15,547 nt of DNA from positions 1 through 15,547 of the forward strand of contig DDUQ01000116.1 of the NCBI GenBank assembly GCA_002344885.1. Direction: 5' to 3'. Origin of the DNA: Comamonadaceae bacterium UBA2334 (GTDB lineage: Bacteria; Pseudomonadota; Gammaproteobacteria; Burkholderiales; Burkholderiaceae_C). Under the pieces are notes generated by a model. That model worked only from the letters and a program-made list of their open reading frames with translations. It was not told where the DNA came from and made no database searches. Shown here piece after piece: positions 1 through 7,498 of this stretch. A program made the translations under genes and the position numbers. Numbering within the stretch: position 1 is the first letter of the stretch; each line of letters begins with the position of its first letter.

Positions 1-141
1 GCCGGCATTGACCAGTTCCGCGATGACCTGATCAACCACATCCACCTGGAAAACAACGTTCTGTTCACCCATTTCGAGCAGCTGAAAGCGCCTGTGTACG
101 GCGGTTGTGGCGGCGGTGGTGGTGGCTGCCGGTGCAGTTGA
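1..141 (+). CDS. ytfE: Iron-sulfur cluster repair di-iron protein (Ric/YtfE/ScdA family), C-terminal end only
   Basis: The window opens inside this gene; 46 codons and a TGA stop are visible. The fragment contains HIHLENNVLF, the typical last helix motif of the Ric/YtfE/ScdA/DnrN family, whose His and Glu help hold a non-haem di-iron centre. Family members help restore Fe-S clusters damaged by NO or oxidants and are often part of the NO regulon, which fits the nor genes downstream. After this motif the protein ends in an unusual tail, VYGGCGGGGGGCRCS, with three cysteines in a glycine run; most family members stop soon after the di-iron helix. The identification rests on one motif plus context because the N-terminal ScdA domain lies outside the window. 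Another HHE-type di-iron protein is the alternative. Confidence 0.72.
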   Translation, partial: AGIDQFRDDLINHIHLENNVLFTHFEQLKAPVYGGCGGGGGGCRCS

Positions 142-258
142 TCCGGGCCGGGTTTACCCTATGATGGACGACCCGCCGGGCTCGCCTCAGGCTGCGTTCT
201 GAGGTGTGTGCCTGGTGGCGGCATCATCTTTTCCCCATCCTCACCCAGGCGACCCATC
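142..258 (+). other. Intergenic region between ytfE and nrdJ, with a short stem-loop
   Basis: This 117-bp gap holds one clear inverted repeat, CCTCAG at 185-190 and CTGAGG at 199-204, with an 8-nt loop and no following T-run. It is therefore not a convincing terminator. I see no TTGA-N6-TCAA Dnr/FNR box, no recognisable cobalamin riboswitch B12 box and no NrdR box. Co-transcription of nrdJ from the upstream gene is possible. AGG at 248-250 is a plausible ribosome binding site 8 nt before the nrdJ ATG. Confidence 0.3.
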
Positions 259-3200
259 ATGAAACGGGACAACCCTTCCCAATTGAATCCTGGCGCAAAC
301 GAGCAACCCATCAGCCTCGACGTCCTGCGCGAAAAATACCTCAAAGCCGACGAACAAACTGCTGCCGACCTGTACGCCCGCGTGGCCAAGGCGCTGGCCA
401 GCGTCGAAGCGCCCGAGCGCCGCGCCGAGTGGGAGCAGCGTTTTCTGGACAACCTGCAGGCGGGTGCCATTGGCGCTGGCCGCATCATGAGCGCGGCGGG
501 CGCGGGCATCGAGGCCACGCTCATCAACTGCTTCGTTCAGCCGGTGGGTGATTGCATACAGGGCGCCGATGCCGGGGGCTATCCCGGCATTTACGAGGCG
601 CTGCGCGAAGCCGCCGAAACCATGCGCCGTGGGGGTGGCGTGGGTTACGACTTCTCCCGCATCCGACCCAAAGGTGCTGAGGTCAAGGGCACGGCATCGC
701 TGGCGTCCGGCCCATGCAGTTACATCAATGTGTTCGACCAGTCCTGTTCCACAGTCGAGAGCGCAGGGGCACGGCGCGGGGCGCAGATGGGTGTGCTGCG
801 CATCGACCACCCCGACGTGCTCGATTTCATCACCGCCAAGCGCACACCCGGCCGCTGGAACAACTTCAACGTGTCCGTCGCGGTGACCGACGCATTTATG
901 CAGGCACTGTCCGCTGGCCAGAACTGGGAGCTGGTGCATCCGGCCAAGCCGGGCAAGGCGTTGCTGGCGGCGGGTGCCAGCCAGCGTGGCGACGGGCAGT
1001 GGGTGTACCGCAGCCTGCCCGCCGCCGAGTTGTGGGACACCATCATGCGCTCGGCCTACGACTTTGCCGAACCCGGCATCCTGTTCCTGGACAACATCAA
1101 CCAGGACAACAACCTGCGGTATTGCGAGTCGATTGCGGCCACCAACCCCTGTGTCACGGCTGATACATGGGTCATGACCGAAGAGGGTGCCCGGCAGGTC
1201 CGGGAGCTGGTGGGGCAGGATTTCAAAGCGGTTGTGGATGGGCGGAGTTACTCGCTGCAAAGCCAGGGGTTCTTCCCCACAGGTGTCAAGCCAGTTTTCA
1301 GGTTGCGCACGCACGAAGGGCACAGCCTGCGGTTGACGGCTGACCACCGCGTGCGCCGCGTTGCCCGCAAAACCCGCTACACCCTGGAGCTGGACTGGAC
1401 ACCTGCCGCTCAGCTCCAGCCGGGTGACGAGATCATGCTCAACAACCACCGTGCCCTGGCAGGCTGGGCGGGCGAAGGCACGCAGGAACAGGGGTATCTG
1501 CTGGGCTTGCTCATCGGTGACGGTCTGCTCAAGGCCGACAAGGCGGTGTTGTCCGTCTGGGCGCCTGAATTGCGTGTGGTGGGGTCGGATACATCGGTGC
1601 GCGCACGGCACGGCGTGATGCGCGCCGCCGAAGCCGCAGCCGCCACGCTGCACCACCGTGCTGATTTCAAAGGCTTTCAGCGGCCCGTGGCGGGCCGTGG
1701 CGAGTCACGGTTGGCCAGCGCTGCAATCGCCCGGCTGGCGCATTCGCTGGGCATGTCAGCGGCACACAAAACCATCACCCCGGCCATGGAGCAACAGTCC
1801 AGCGAGTTCGTCACAGGCCTGCTGCGTGGCCTGTTCGATGCCGACGGCAGTGTGCAAGGCGACCAGGAAAAGGGTGTCAGCGTCCGGCTGTCGCAAAGCA
1901 ACCATGCATTGCTGGAAACCGTTCAACGCCTCTTGCTGCGTTTGGGCGTGGCCAGCACCGTTTACGGCAACCGCCGCCCGGCACTTGAGCGCTTGCTCCC
2001 GGATGGCAGGGGCGGCCAGCGTGCGTACGCCACGCAAGCGCAGCATGAACTGGTCATCAGCGGTGACAACTTGCGTGTGTTTGCCGAGCAGATTGGCTTT
2101 GAAGACGACGAGAAAGCCGCTCGGCTTCAGGCGTCCTTGGGCAACTACCGACGCAACCTGAACCGCGAGCGCTTCGTGACCACGGTTCAGGCCATCGAAC
2201 CCGATGGTGTGGAAGAGGTGTTCGATGTCACGGTGGCAGATGTCCATGCATTCGATGCCAATGGTCTGATGGTGCACAACTGTGGCGAGCAACCCTTGCC
2301 CGCTTACGGCTGCTGTGACCTGGGGCCGGTCATCCTGACGCGCTTTGTGCGCAACCCGTTTGGTGTGGATGGCGAGCCCGGTTTCGACTTTGCCGCATTT
2401 GAGGCAGTGGTGGCCACCCAGGTGCGCGCGCTGGACAACGTGCTGGACCTCACGTTCTGGCCCCTGGCGCAGCAGCGCGACGAAGCGCAGGCCAAGCGGC
2501 GCATCGGTGTGGGCTTCACCGGCATGGGCAATGCGCTGTGCATGCTGAAGCTGCGCTACGACCAGGCCGACGGCCGGGCCATGGCCACGCGCATCGCCCG
2601 CAGCATGCGCGACGCCGCCTACCGCGCATCGGTGGCGCTGGCCCAGGAAAAGGGTGCGTTCCCGGCGTTCGACGCCGAGGCCTACCTGGCACAGGGCACG
2701 TTCGCAAGCCGCCTGGATGCCGATGTGCAACAGGCCATCCGCACCCACGGCATCCGCAACAGCCATTTGCTGTCCATTGCGCCCACCGGCACGGTCAGCC
2801 TGGCGTTTGCAGACAACGCGTCCAACGGCATCGAGCCGCCGTTTTCCTGGACCTACCAGCGCAAGAAGCGCGAGGCCGATGGCAGCACCGCCACCTACAC
2901 CGTGGAAGACCATGCCTGGCGCGTGTACCGGCAACTGGGCGGCAGCGTGGACAGTTTGCCGCCCTGGTTCGTGTCGGCGCTGGCCATGTCGGCGCAGGAC
3001 CACATTGCCATGATGGCAGCCGTGCAACCGTTTGTAGACACCGCCATTTCCAAGACGGTCAACGTGCCGGCAGAGTACCCGTATGACAGCTTCAAGGACC
3101 TGTACCTGCAAGCCTGGCAGGCGCGGCTGAAGGGCCTGGCCACCTACCGGCCCAATGCCATTCTGGGGTCGGTGTTGTCTGAAACACCGGCGGCACCAGC

Positions 3201-3861
3201 ACCGGCTGAGCAGGTTAAAAAACAGGTAGCAAACAAATCAGACCCCATGCGCGCTGTGGTCGAAAAAAGACCCAAAGGTGCGCTGCCAGCCGTGGCCGAG
3301 AAGGTGGAATACTGGACGCAGGAGGGGCACCAGACCGTTTACCTGGTGGTGTCGTTCCTGCCCATCCATGACGACACCGGCCGAGTGGTGTCGCACCGCG
3401 CCATCGAGTTCTTCATGCCGGTGGGCCAGAACAGTGACAGCCAGCAGTGGAACACGGCCAGCATGCGCCTGCTGTCGCTGGCAGCACGCGGTGGCTTTTT
3501 GGACCGTGCGCTGACCGACATGCGCAAGGTGGCGTGGGACCGTGGCCCCGTGCGCCTGGGGCACCACACCAAGGAAGACGGCACCCGCGTGCCCAAGTGG
3601 CATGAATCTGAAGTGGCAGCCATTGCGTTTGCGGTGCAGCAGATCATGGCCGAGCAGGAACGCCGCGATGCCGAGGCGGCCGCATCAGGCCACCCGGTGG
3701 CCGAGGCTGCGCTGCAAAGCAACCGGCTGAACGACGGGCAGGCCACTGCCCACAACGTCATGGCGGGCAAGCTCTGCAGCGAGTGCGGCGCGCATGCCGT
3801 CATCCGCAAAGATGGCTGCGACTACTGCACCAACTGCGGACACCTGGGCAGTTGCGGCTGA
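259..3861 (+). CDS. nrdJ: Adenosylcobalamin-dependent (class II) ribonucleoside-diphosphate reductase NrdJ, intein-containing precursor
   Basis: This enzyme reduces ribonucleotides to deoxyribonucleotides using a radical generated from adenosylcobalamin, so it needs neither oxygen nor a tyrosyl or glycyl radical. The 1200-residue precursor carries a 377-residue intein (residues 298-674); removing it leaves 823 residues. Visible family marks are NCF with the redox Cys91, the GGGVGYDFS stretch (125-133), GARRGAQMG (170-178), the split active-site loop NP/CGEQPLP with the thiyl-radical Cys675 and Glu677, a second cysteine in YGCCDLG (685/686), and PTGTVSLAF. The C-terminal cysteine tail (C1173, C1176, C1187, C1190, C1193, C1199) is the usual redox-shuttle or zinc-ribbon end of NrdJ. 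I chose the ATG at 259 because AGG lies 8 nt upstream; an in-frame GTG at 208 would add 17 unlikely residues. It is convergent with dnr. Class I and III reductases are sensitive to NO, so a class II enzyme fits this denitrification setting. Confidence 0.95.
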   Translation: MKRDNPSQLNPGANEQPISLDVLREKYLKADEQTAADLYARVAKALASVEAPERRAEWEQRFLDNLQAGAIGAGRIMSAAGAGIEATLINCFVQPVGDCIQGADAGGYPGIYEALREAAETMRRGGGVGYDFSRIRPKGAEVKGTASLASGPCSYINVFDQSCSTVESAGARRGAQMGVLRIDHPDVLDFITAKRTPGRWNNFNVSVAVTDAFMQALSAGQNWELVHPAKPGKALLAAGASQRGDGQWVYRSLPAAELWDTIMRSAYDFAEPGILFLDNINQDNNLRYCESIAATNPCVTADTWVMTEEGARQVRELVGQDFKAVVDGRSYSLQSQGFFPTGVKPVFRLRTHEGHSLRLTADHRVRRVARKTRYTLELDWTPAAQLQPGDEIMLNNHRALAGWAGEGTQEQGYLLGLLIGDGLLKADKAVLSVWAPELRVVGSDTSVRARHGVMRAAEAAAATLHHRADFKGFQRPVAGRGESRLASAAIARLAHSLGMSAAHKTITPAMEQQSSEFVTGLLRGLFDADGSVQGDQEKGVSVRLSQSNHALLETVQRLLLRLGVASTVYGNRRPALERLLPDGRGGQRAYATQAQHELVISGDNLRVFAEQIGFEDDEKAARLQASLGNYRRNLNRERFVTTVQAIEPDGVEEVFDVTVADVHAFDANGLMVHNCGEQPLPAYGCCDLGPVILTRFVRNPFGVDGEPGFDFAAFEAVVATQVRALDNVLDLTFWPLAQQRDEAQAKRRIGVGFTGMGNALCMLKLRYDQADGRAMATRIARSMRDAAYRASVALAQEKGAFPAFDAEAYLAQGTFASRLDADVQQAIRTHGIRNSHLLSIAPTGTVSLAFADNASNGIEPPFSWTYQRKKREADGSTATYTVEDHAWRVYRQLGGSVDSLPPWFVSALAMSAQDHIAMMAAVQPFVDTAISKTVNVPAEYPYDSFKDLYLQAWQARLKGLATYRPNAILGSVLSETPAAPAPAEQVKKQVANKSDPMRAVVEKRPKGALPAVAEKVEYWTQEGHQTVYLVVSFLPIHDDTGRVVSHRAIEFFMPVGQNSDSQQWNTASMRLLSLAARGGFLDRALTDMRKVAWDRGPVRLGHHTKEDGTRVPKWHESEVAAIAFAVQQIMAEQERRDAEAAASGHPVAEAALQSNRLNDGQATAHNVMAGKLCSECGAHAVIRKDGCDYCTNCGHLGSCG
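1150..2280 (+). mobile_element. Intein with LAGLIDADG homing endonuclease domain inside NrdJ
   Basis: The 377-residue insertion is in frame with nrdJ and looks fully functional. The splicing blocks are complete: Cys1 with CVTADTWVMTEEG (block A), TADH with Thr63 and His66 (block B), and EVFDVTVADVHAFDANGLMVHN split over 356-377 (blocks F and G), ending His376-Asn377 before Cys+1. The central part has two endonuclease motifs: LLGLLIGDG (117-125) and LLRGLFDADG (224-233), each with its acidic residue. A block-H-like helix lies near 246-269. The N-extein ends ...TNP and the C-extein starts CGEQPLP, so the excised product restores the family motif NPCGEQ. It is a class 1, Cys-dependent intein. 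The precise breakpoints follow from the motifs and the restored host motif. I see no frameshift or stop and no obvious change in base composition. Confidence 0.95.
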
Positions 3862-3869
3862 GCGTCGCG

Positions 3870-3887
3870 CCAGCCCCTTGGGGCTGG
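3870..3887. terminator. Putative bidirectional terminator hairpin between nrdJ and dnr
   Basis: CCAGCCCC (3870-3877) and GGGGCTGG (3880-3887) are perfect complements, giving a GC stem of about 6-7 bp with a 4-6 nt loop. It sits in the 42-bp gap between two converging genes, where a shared terminator is expected. There is no good T-run on either side, so Rho-independent strength is uncertain. Confidence 0.45.
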
Positions 3888-3903
3888 TCAGCCTTGCCAA
3901 CCG

Positions 3904-4602
3904 TCACGGCATCCCGTGGCGGGCCAGCGACGCAGGGTTGAGGATCAGGATGTCGCGTTTGTCGATGCGGATGAGGCCGGCCGCCTCCAGCTCGTGCAAC
4001 ACCTTCGAGAAATATTCGGGGGTGAGCGACAGCCGCGATGCGATCGTGCCTTTGCTGACCGGCAGCGACACCGTGTAAGGGGTGTTGTCGGCGGTTGCAT
4101 CGGGCGGCGTGTCGCGCAGCAGGTAACCGATGACCCGCTGCATGCCGGAGTGCAGCGCGCCCGATTCGATGTCATGCACCAACCCGTGCAGGCGGCGGGA
4201 AATGCCCGCCAGCATCCGCATCGAAAAGCGGGGGTCGAGTTGGATTTCGTTCAGGATGACCTGTTTGCTCACGCTCAGCAGCAGCGTGCTGGTCAGTGCC
4301 TGCGCGTTCAGGATGTACGGCTTGCCGGTGAACATCAGTGCCTCGGCAAAGCTCTGTCCGGGGCTGATCAGCTCGATGACCTTTTCCTGGCCCATGGGCG
4401 ACAGCGCAAACAGCTTGACCTGCCCCAGCACGACCACATGGAACTCGTTGCAGGGTTCGCCGTAGCGGAACACCGTATCCGCTTTGGCCAGTCTGCGCAC
4501 GGTGCAACCCGCAGCAATGCGGGTCAGCTCCTCGGGCGACAGGTGACTGAACAGTGCCTGGGTGGCCAGAAAGCGCGGAATGTTGAAGTCACTGAGTTCC
4601 AT
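3904..4602 (-). CDS. dnr: Crp/Fnr-family transcriptional regulator, Dnr type (NO-responsive)
   Basis: This 232-residue regulator has an N-terminal cyclic-nucleotide-fold sensor (about 10-120), a long dimer helix (about 120-150) and a C-terminal winged helix (about 155-225). It starts MELSDFNIPRF, close to the start and length of Pseudomonas DNR; the in-frame ATG at 4632 would add 10 residues, and no ribosome binding site decides between the two. It lacks the N-terminal cysteine cluster of oxygen-sensing FNR, so a [4Fe-4S] sensor is unlikely. The FAEALMF segment (85-91) resembles FAEAMMF of DNR. The recognition helix TPEYFSKVLHEL (194-205) keeps the Glu and Ser of the FNR/DNR ExxSR motif, with Lys for Arg, in line with binding TTGA-N6-TCAA. 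Such a box stands in the dnr-norC spacer. The role as NO-dependent activator of nor is inferred from family and position. Confidence 0.88.
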   Translation of the reverse strand: MELSDFNIPRFLATQALFSHLSPEELTRIAAGCTVRRLAKADTVFRYGEPCNEFHVVVLGQVKLFALSPMGQEKVIELISPGQSFAEALMFTGKPYILNAQALTSTLLLSVSKQVILNEIQLDPRFSMRMLAGISRRLHGLVHDIESGALHSGMQRVIGYLLRDTPPDATADNTPYTVSLPVSKGTIASRLSLTPEYFSKVLHELEAAGLIRIDKRDILILNPASLARHGMP

Positions 4603-4685
4603 GGTGGTGCACAGCAGAGGTCGGGGGTGCATTGTAGGAACGGCCTGTCTGGAAAGTTCATCGGCTGATGACTTTCTGCGTGGTT

Positions 4686-4728
4686 CTTGAACCGGTTCAA
4701 GGAACGCGGAGGGTGATTTCCCTACGCT
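4686..4728 (+). promoter_or_regulatory. Dnr/FNR box and -10 element of the norC promoter
   Basis: CTTGAACCGGTTCAAG (4686-4701) is a perfect 16-bp palindrome matching the Dnr/FNR pattern TTGA-N6-TCAA (core 4687-4700). Exactly 22 bp after the core lies TACGCT (4723-4728), a plausible -10. This puts the box at about -41.5 from a start near 4735, the standard class II activator position. norC begins at 4762, giving a short leader. In the mirror direction towards dnr, the same spacing hits CCGATG, a poor -10, so the box appears to be oriented towards nor. Confidence 0.85.
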
Positions 4729-4761
4729 TCAGTCTGCTTCATTTTCACAGTCAGAGCAGAT

Positions 4762-5199
4762 ATGAACCAAGTCAAATCAAGCGGATTCACCAAGCAAATG
4801 GCCCGCAACATGTTCTACGGGGGAAGCATGTTCTTCATCCTCGTTTTCATCGGCCTCATTTTTGACAGCGAGCGGCGGATTCCGCAACGCTCGAATGCCG
4901 AAGCCATCACGCCAGCTGTCATCGCGGGCAAGCAGTTGTGGGAAACGCGCAATTGCATCGGTTGCCACACGCTGCTGGGCGAGGGTGCCTACTTTGCGCC
5001 GGAGCTGGGCAATGTGTACCCGCGTCGGGGCCCCGAGTTCATCAAAGCCTGGATCAAGGCGCAACCCACCCATGTGGAGGGTCGCCGCCAGATGCCGCAG
5101 TTCAACTTCACAGACCAGCAACTGGATGACCTGGTGGAGTTCCTGCGCTGGACCAGTCAGATCAACACCGAAAAGTGGCCGCCGAACATCGAAGGCTGA
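4762..5199 (+). CDS. norC: Nitric oxide reductase subunit C (cytochrome c subunit)
   Basis: NorC is the membrane-anchored cytochrome c subunit that passes electrons to NorB in the periplasm. The 145 residues contain one transmembrane segment (about 17-34, MFYGGSMFFILVFIGLIF) and then a single c-type haem motif CIGCH at 65-69. Met111 in RRQMPQF is the likely sixth haem ligand. Length matches the family. It is the first gene of the operon, 27 nt downstream of the predicted transcription start, and norB follows after 33 nt. The Shine-Dalgarno sequence is weak (GAGCAG just upstream). The Dnr box in front suggests induction by NO under low oxygen. Confidence 0.97.
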   Translation: MNQVKSSGFTKQMARNMFYGGSMFFILVFIGLIFDSERRIPQRSNAEAITPAVIAGKQLWETRNCIGCHTLLGEGAYFAPELGNVYPRRGPEFIKAWIKAQPTHVEGRRQMPQFNFTDQQLDDLVEFLRWTSQINTEKWPPNIEG

Positions 5200-5232
5200 T
5201 GCAGGCAAGCAGACACATTCAAGGACTTCACC

Positions 5233-6660
5233 ATGCAACTGAAACCTGTCAAATACGCCTCGCAGTCGGTGGCAAAGTACTACTTTGTCGCGGCGCTGGC
5301 ACTCTTCACCGCCCAAATCGTTTTCGGTATCGCGCTGGGCTTGCAATACCTGCTGGGCGACTTTCTGTTCCCCTACATCCCGTTCAACCAGGCACGGATG
5401 GTGCACACCAACTTGCTGATCGTGTGGCTGCTGTTCGGGTTCATGGGCGCAGCCTACTACCTCGTGCCCGAGGAGGCTGAAACCGAGTTGCACAGCCCCA
5501 AGCTGGCCTTGGCTCTGTTCTGGATTTTTCTGTTGGCCGGCGCACTGACCATTGTGGGTTACCTGGCTGTGCCCTATGCCAAGCTTGCGGAGCTGACGGG
5601 CAATGATTTGTTGCAGACCATGGGGCGCGAGTTTCTGGAGCAACCGTTGCCTACAAAAGTCGGCATCGTCATCGTGGCGCTGGGCTTTCTGTACAACATC
5701 AGCATGACGGTGCTGAAAGGGCGCAAGACCAGCATCTCGCTGGTGTTGCTCATGGGGCTGTGGGGGCTGGCCTTGCTGTTCCTCTTCAGCTTTGTCAACC
5801 CGCATAACCTGGTGCGAGACAAGATGTACTGGTGGTTCGTGGTGCACCTGTGGGTGGAGGGCACCTGGGAACTGATCCTGGGGTCGCTGCTGGCATTCGT
5901 GCTCATCAAGACCACTGGCGTGGACCGTGAGGTGATCGACAAATGGCTGTACGTGATCATCGCCATGGCGCTCATCACCGGCATCCTGGGGACGGGACAT
6001 CACTTCTATTTCATCGGCATGCCCGGCTACTGGCAGTGGGTGGGCTCCATTTTTTCTGCTCTGGAGCCCATTCCCTTCTTCATGATGACCGTGTTTGCGT
6101 TCAACATGGTGCAGCGTCGCCGCCGTGAGCACCCCAACCAGGCCGCCCTGCTGTGGGCCGTGGGTTGTTCGGTGGTGGGTTTCCTGGGGGCAGGTCTGTG
6201 GGGCTTCATCCACACGCTGAGCCCGGTCAATTACTACACCCATGGGTCGCAAGTCACGGCTGCCCACGGGCACCTGGCGTTTTACGGGGCCTATGTGATG
6301 GTGGTGCTGGCCATGATCAGCTATGCCATGCCCGTGCTGCGTGGCCGCGTGGCCAACAGCCGGGGCGCACAGAACCTGGAAATGTGGAGCTTCTGGATCA
6401 TGACCATCGGCATGGGCGTGATGGCCTTGGCGCTCACCGGAGCGGGCATTCTGCAGGTGTGGTTGCAGCGCATGCCCACCACGGGTGCCATGTCGTTCAT
6501 GGACACGCAGGATCAGCTCCGCTTCTTCTACTGGCTGCGCATGGCCGGCGGTGTCAGCTTCCTGCTGGGGCTCATCGCTTACCTGTCCAGTTTCTTCGTG
6601 GGTGGCGCCTGGGACGAGCGTGTGGACGGTCATGCCGATCTGAGGACACAGCGTGCGTGA
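5233..6660 (+). CDS. norB: Nitric oxide reductase subunit B (catalytic, cNOR type)
   Basis: NorB is the haem-copper-oxidase-like membrane subunit that reduces two NO to N2O at a haem b3/non-haem iron centre. The 475 residues hold about twelve hydrophobic helices. Ligands known from Pseudomonas NorB are present with a constant offset of two: His58 and His347 for haem b, His345 for haem b3, and His205, His256, His257 plus Glu209 for FeB. Glu213 and Glu278 correspond to the conserved glutamates of the active-site region. There is no quinol-oxidising N-terminal extension as in qNOR, which fits the separate norC. AGGA lies a few bases before the ATG. Its end overlaps the norQ start by 8 bp, suggesting translational coupling. 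Confidence 0.98.
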   Translation: MQLKPVKYASQSVAKYYFVAALALFTAQIVFGIALGLQYLLGDFLFPYIPFNQARMVHTNLLIVWLLFGFMGAAYYLVPEEAETELHSPKLALALFWIFLLAGALTIVGYLAVPYAKLAELTGNDLLQTMGREFLEQPLPTKVGIVIVALGFLYNISMTVLKGRKTSISLVLLMGLWGLALLFLFSFVNPHNLVRDKMYWWFVVHLWVEGTWELILGSLLAFVLIKTTGVDREVIDKWLYVIIAMALITGILGTGHHFYFIGMPGYWQWVGSIFSALEPIPFFMMTVFAFNMVQRRRREHPNQAALLWAVGCSVVGFLGAGLWGFIHTLSPVNYYTHGSQVTAAHGHLAFYGAYVMVVLAMISYAMPVLRGRVANSRGAQNLEMWSFWIMTIGMGVMALALTGAGILQVWLQRMPTTGAMSFMDTQDQLRFFYWLRMAGGVSFLLGLIAYLSSFFVGGAWDERVDGHADLRTQRA

Positions 6661-7480
6661 TCCGTTCGGCGCAGTGTGGGCTGTTCCCCAGGCTGCTGGC
6701 CTGCCCTTCTATGCGGAACAGGCAGATGAGTGCACGGTGTTCGAGCACACCTGGCGCTGCAAGCTGCCACTGCTCATCAAAGGCCCCACGGGGTGCGGTA
6801 AAACGCGCTTCGTCGAGCACATGGCGGCCCGGCTCGGCCGACCACTGGTCACGGTGTCGTGCCATGACGACCTGAGCGCGGCAGACCTGGTGGGTCGCTT
6901 CCTGATCGGAGATGGCGAAACCATCTGGTCCGATGGGCCATTGGCTCGGGCTGTTCGGCAAGGCGCCATCTGCTACCTGGACGAGGTGGTCGAGGCGCGC
7001 AAAGACACCACCGTGGTGCTGCATCCGCTGGCCGATGACCGGCGTGCATTGCCGATCGAACGCACCGGCGAGCAGCTGGACGCGGCTCCGGGCTTCATGC
7101 TGGTCATGTCGTACAACCCCGGTTACCAGAACGTGCTGAAAGGTTTGAAGCCCAGCACACGCCAGCGTTTCGTGGCGCTGGACATGGGCTATCCAAACCC
7201 CGATGTGGAAAGCCGCATCGTGGCTGCCGAGGGCGGCGTGGCAGAACCCGTGGCCGCCAGCCTGGTGCGCCTGGCACAGGCGCTGCGTTCGCTGACCGAC
7301 CACGACCTCGAAGAAACCGCCAGCACCCGCTTGCTGGTGGCCGCAGCACGCTTGCAGGCGTCTGGCATGCCCATGTTGCTGGCTTGCCGCATGGCCATCG
7401 TCAACGCACTGACCGACGACCCTGCCACGGCCAGTGGCCTGTACGAGGTGGTGCGTGCCGTGATGGGCGACGGTTGTTGA
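6653..7480 (+). CDS. norQ: NorQ, MoxR-type AAA+ ATPase for NO reductase maturation
   Basis: NorQ proteins are cytoplasmic AAA+ ATPases that act with NorD to activate NorCB, probably by helping insert the non-haem iron. The 275 residues show Walker A GPTGCGKT (44-51), Walker B ICYLDEV (106-112, with Asp110/Glu111), sensor-1 Asn155 in SYNP and likely arginine-finger residues in STRQRF (168-173). The GTG start overlaps the last codons of norB. The next gene begins 18 nt after the stop. Length and motifs are normal for NorQ/CbbQ, and the operon position makes NorQ the right choice. Confidence 0.95.
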   Translation: MRDPFGAVWAVPQAAGLPFYAEQADECTVFEHTWRCKLPLLIKGPTGCGKTRFVEHMAARLGRPLVTVSCHDDLSAADLVGRFLIGDGETIWSDGPLARAVRQGAICYLDEVVEARKDTTVVLHPLADDRRALPIERTGEQLDAAPGFMLVMSYNPGYQNVLKGLKPSTRQRFVALDMGYPNPDVESRIVAAEGGVAEPVAASLVRLAQALRSLTDHDLEETASTRLLVAAARLQASGMPMLLACRMAIVNALTDDPATASGLYEVVRAVMGDGC

Positions 7481-7498
7481 TGTGCAGACCTGTGCTGA

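Noticed and set aside
1756..3111. Long minus-strand open frame opposite nrdJ
   Set aside because: It mirrors the codon structure of the strongly supported nrdJ frame, shows no known motifs and is typical of opposite-strand open frames in GC-rich genes.
4659..4701. Dnr box also activating dnr itself in mirror orientation
   Set aside because: At the mirrored spacing the -10 would read CCGATG on the minus strand, a poor match, while the norC side has TACGCT. Autoregulation by repression remains possible but has no positive evidence.
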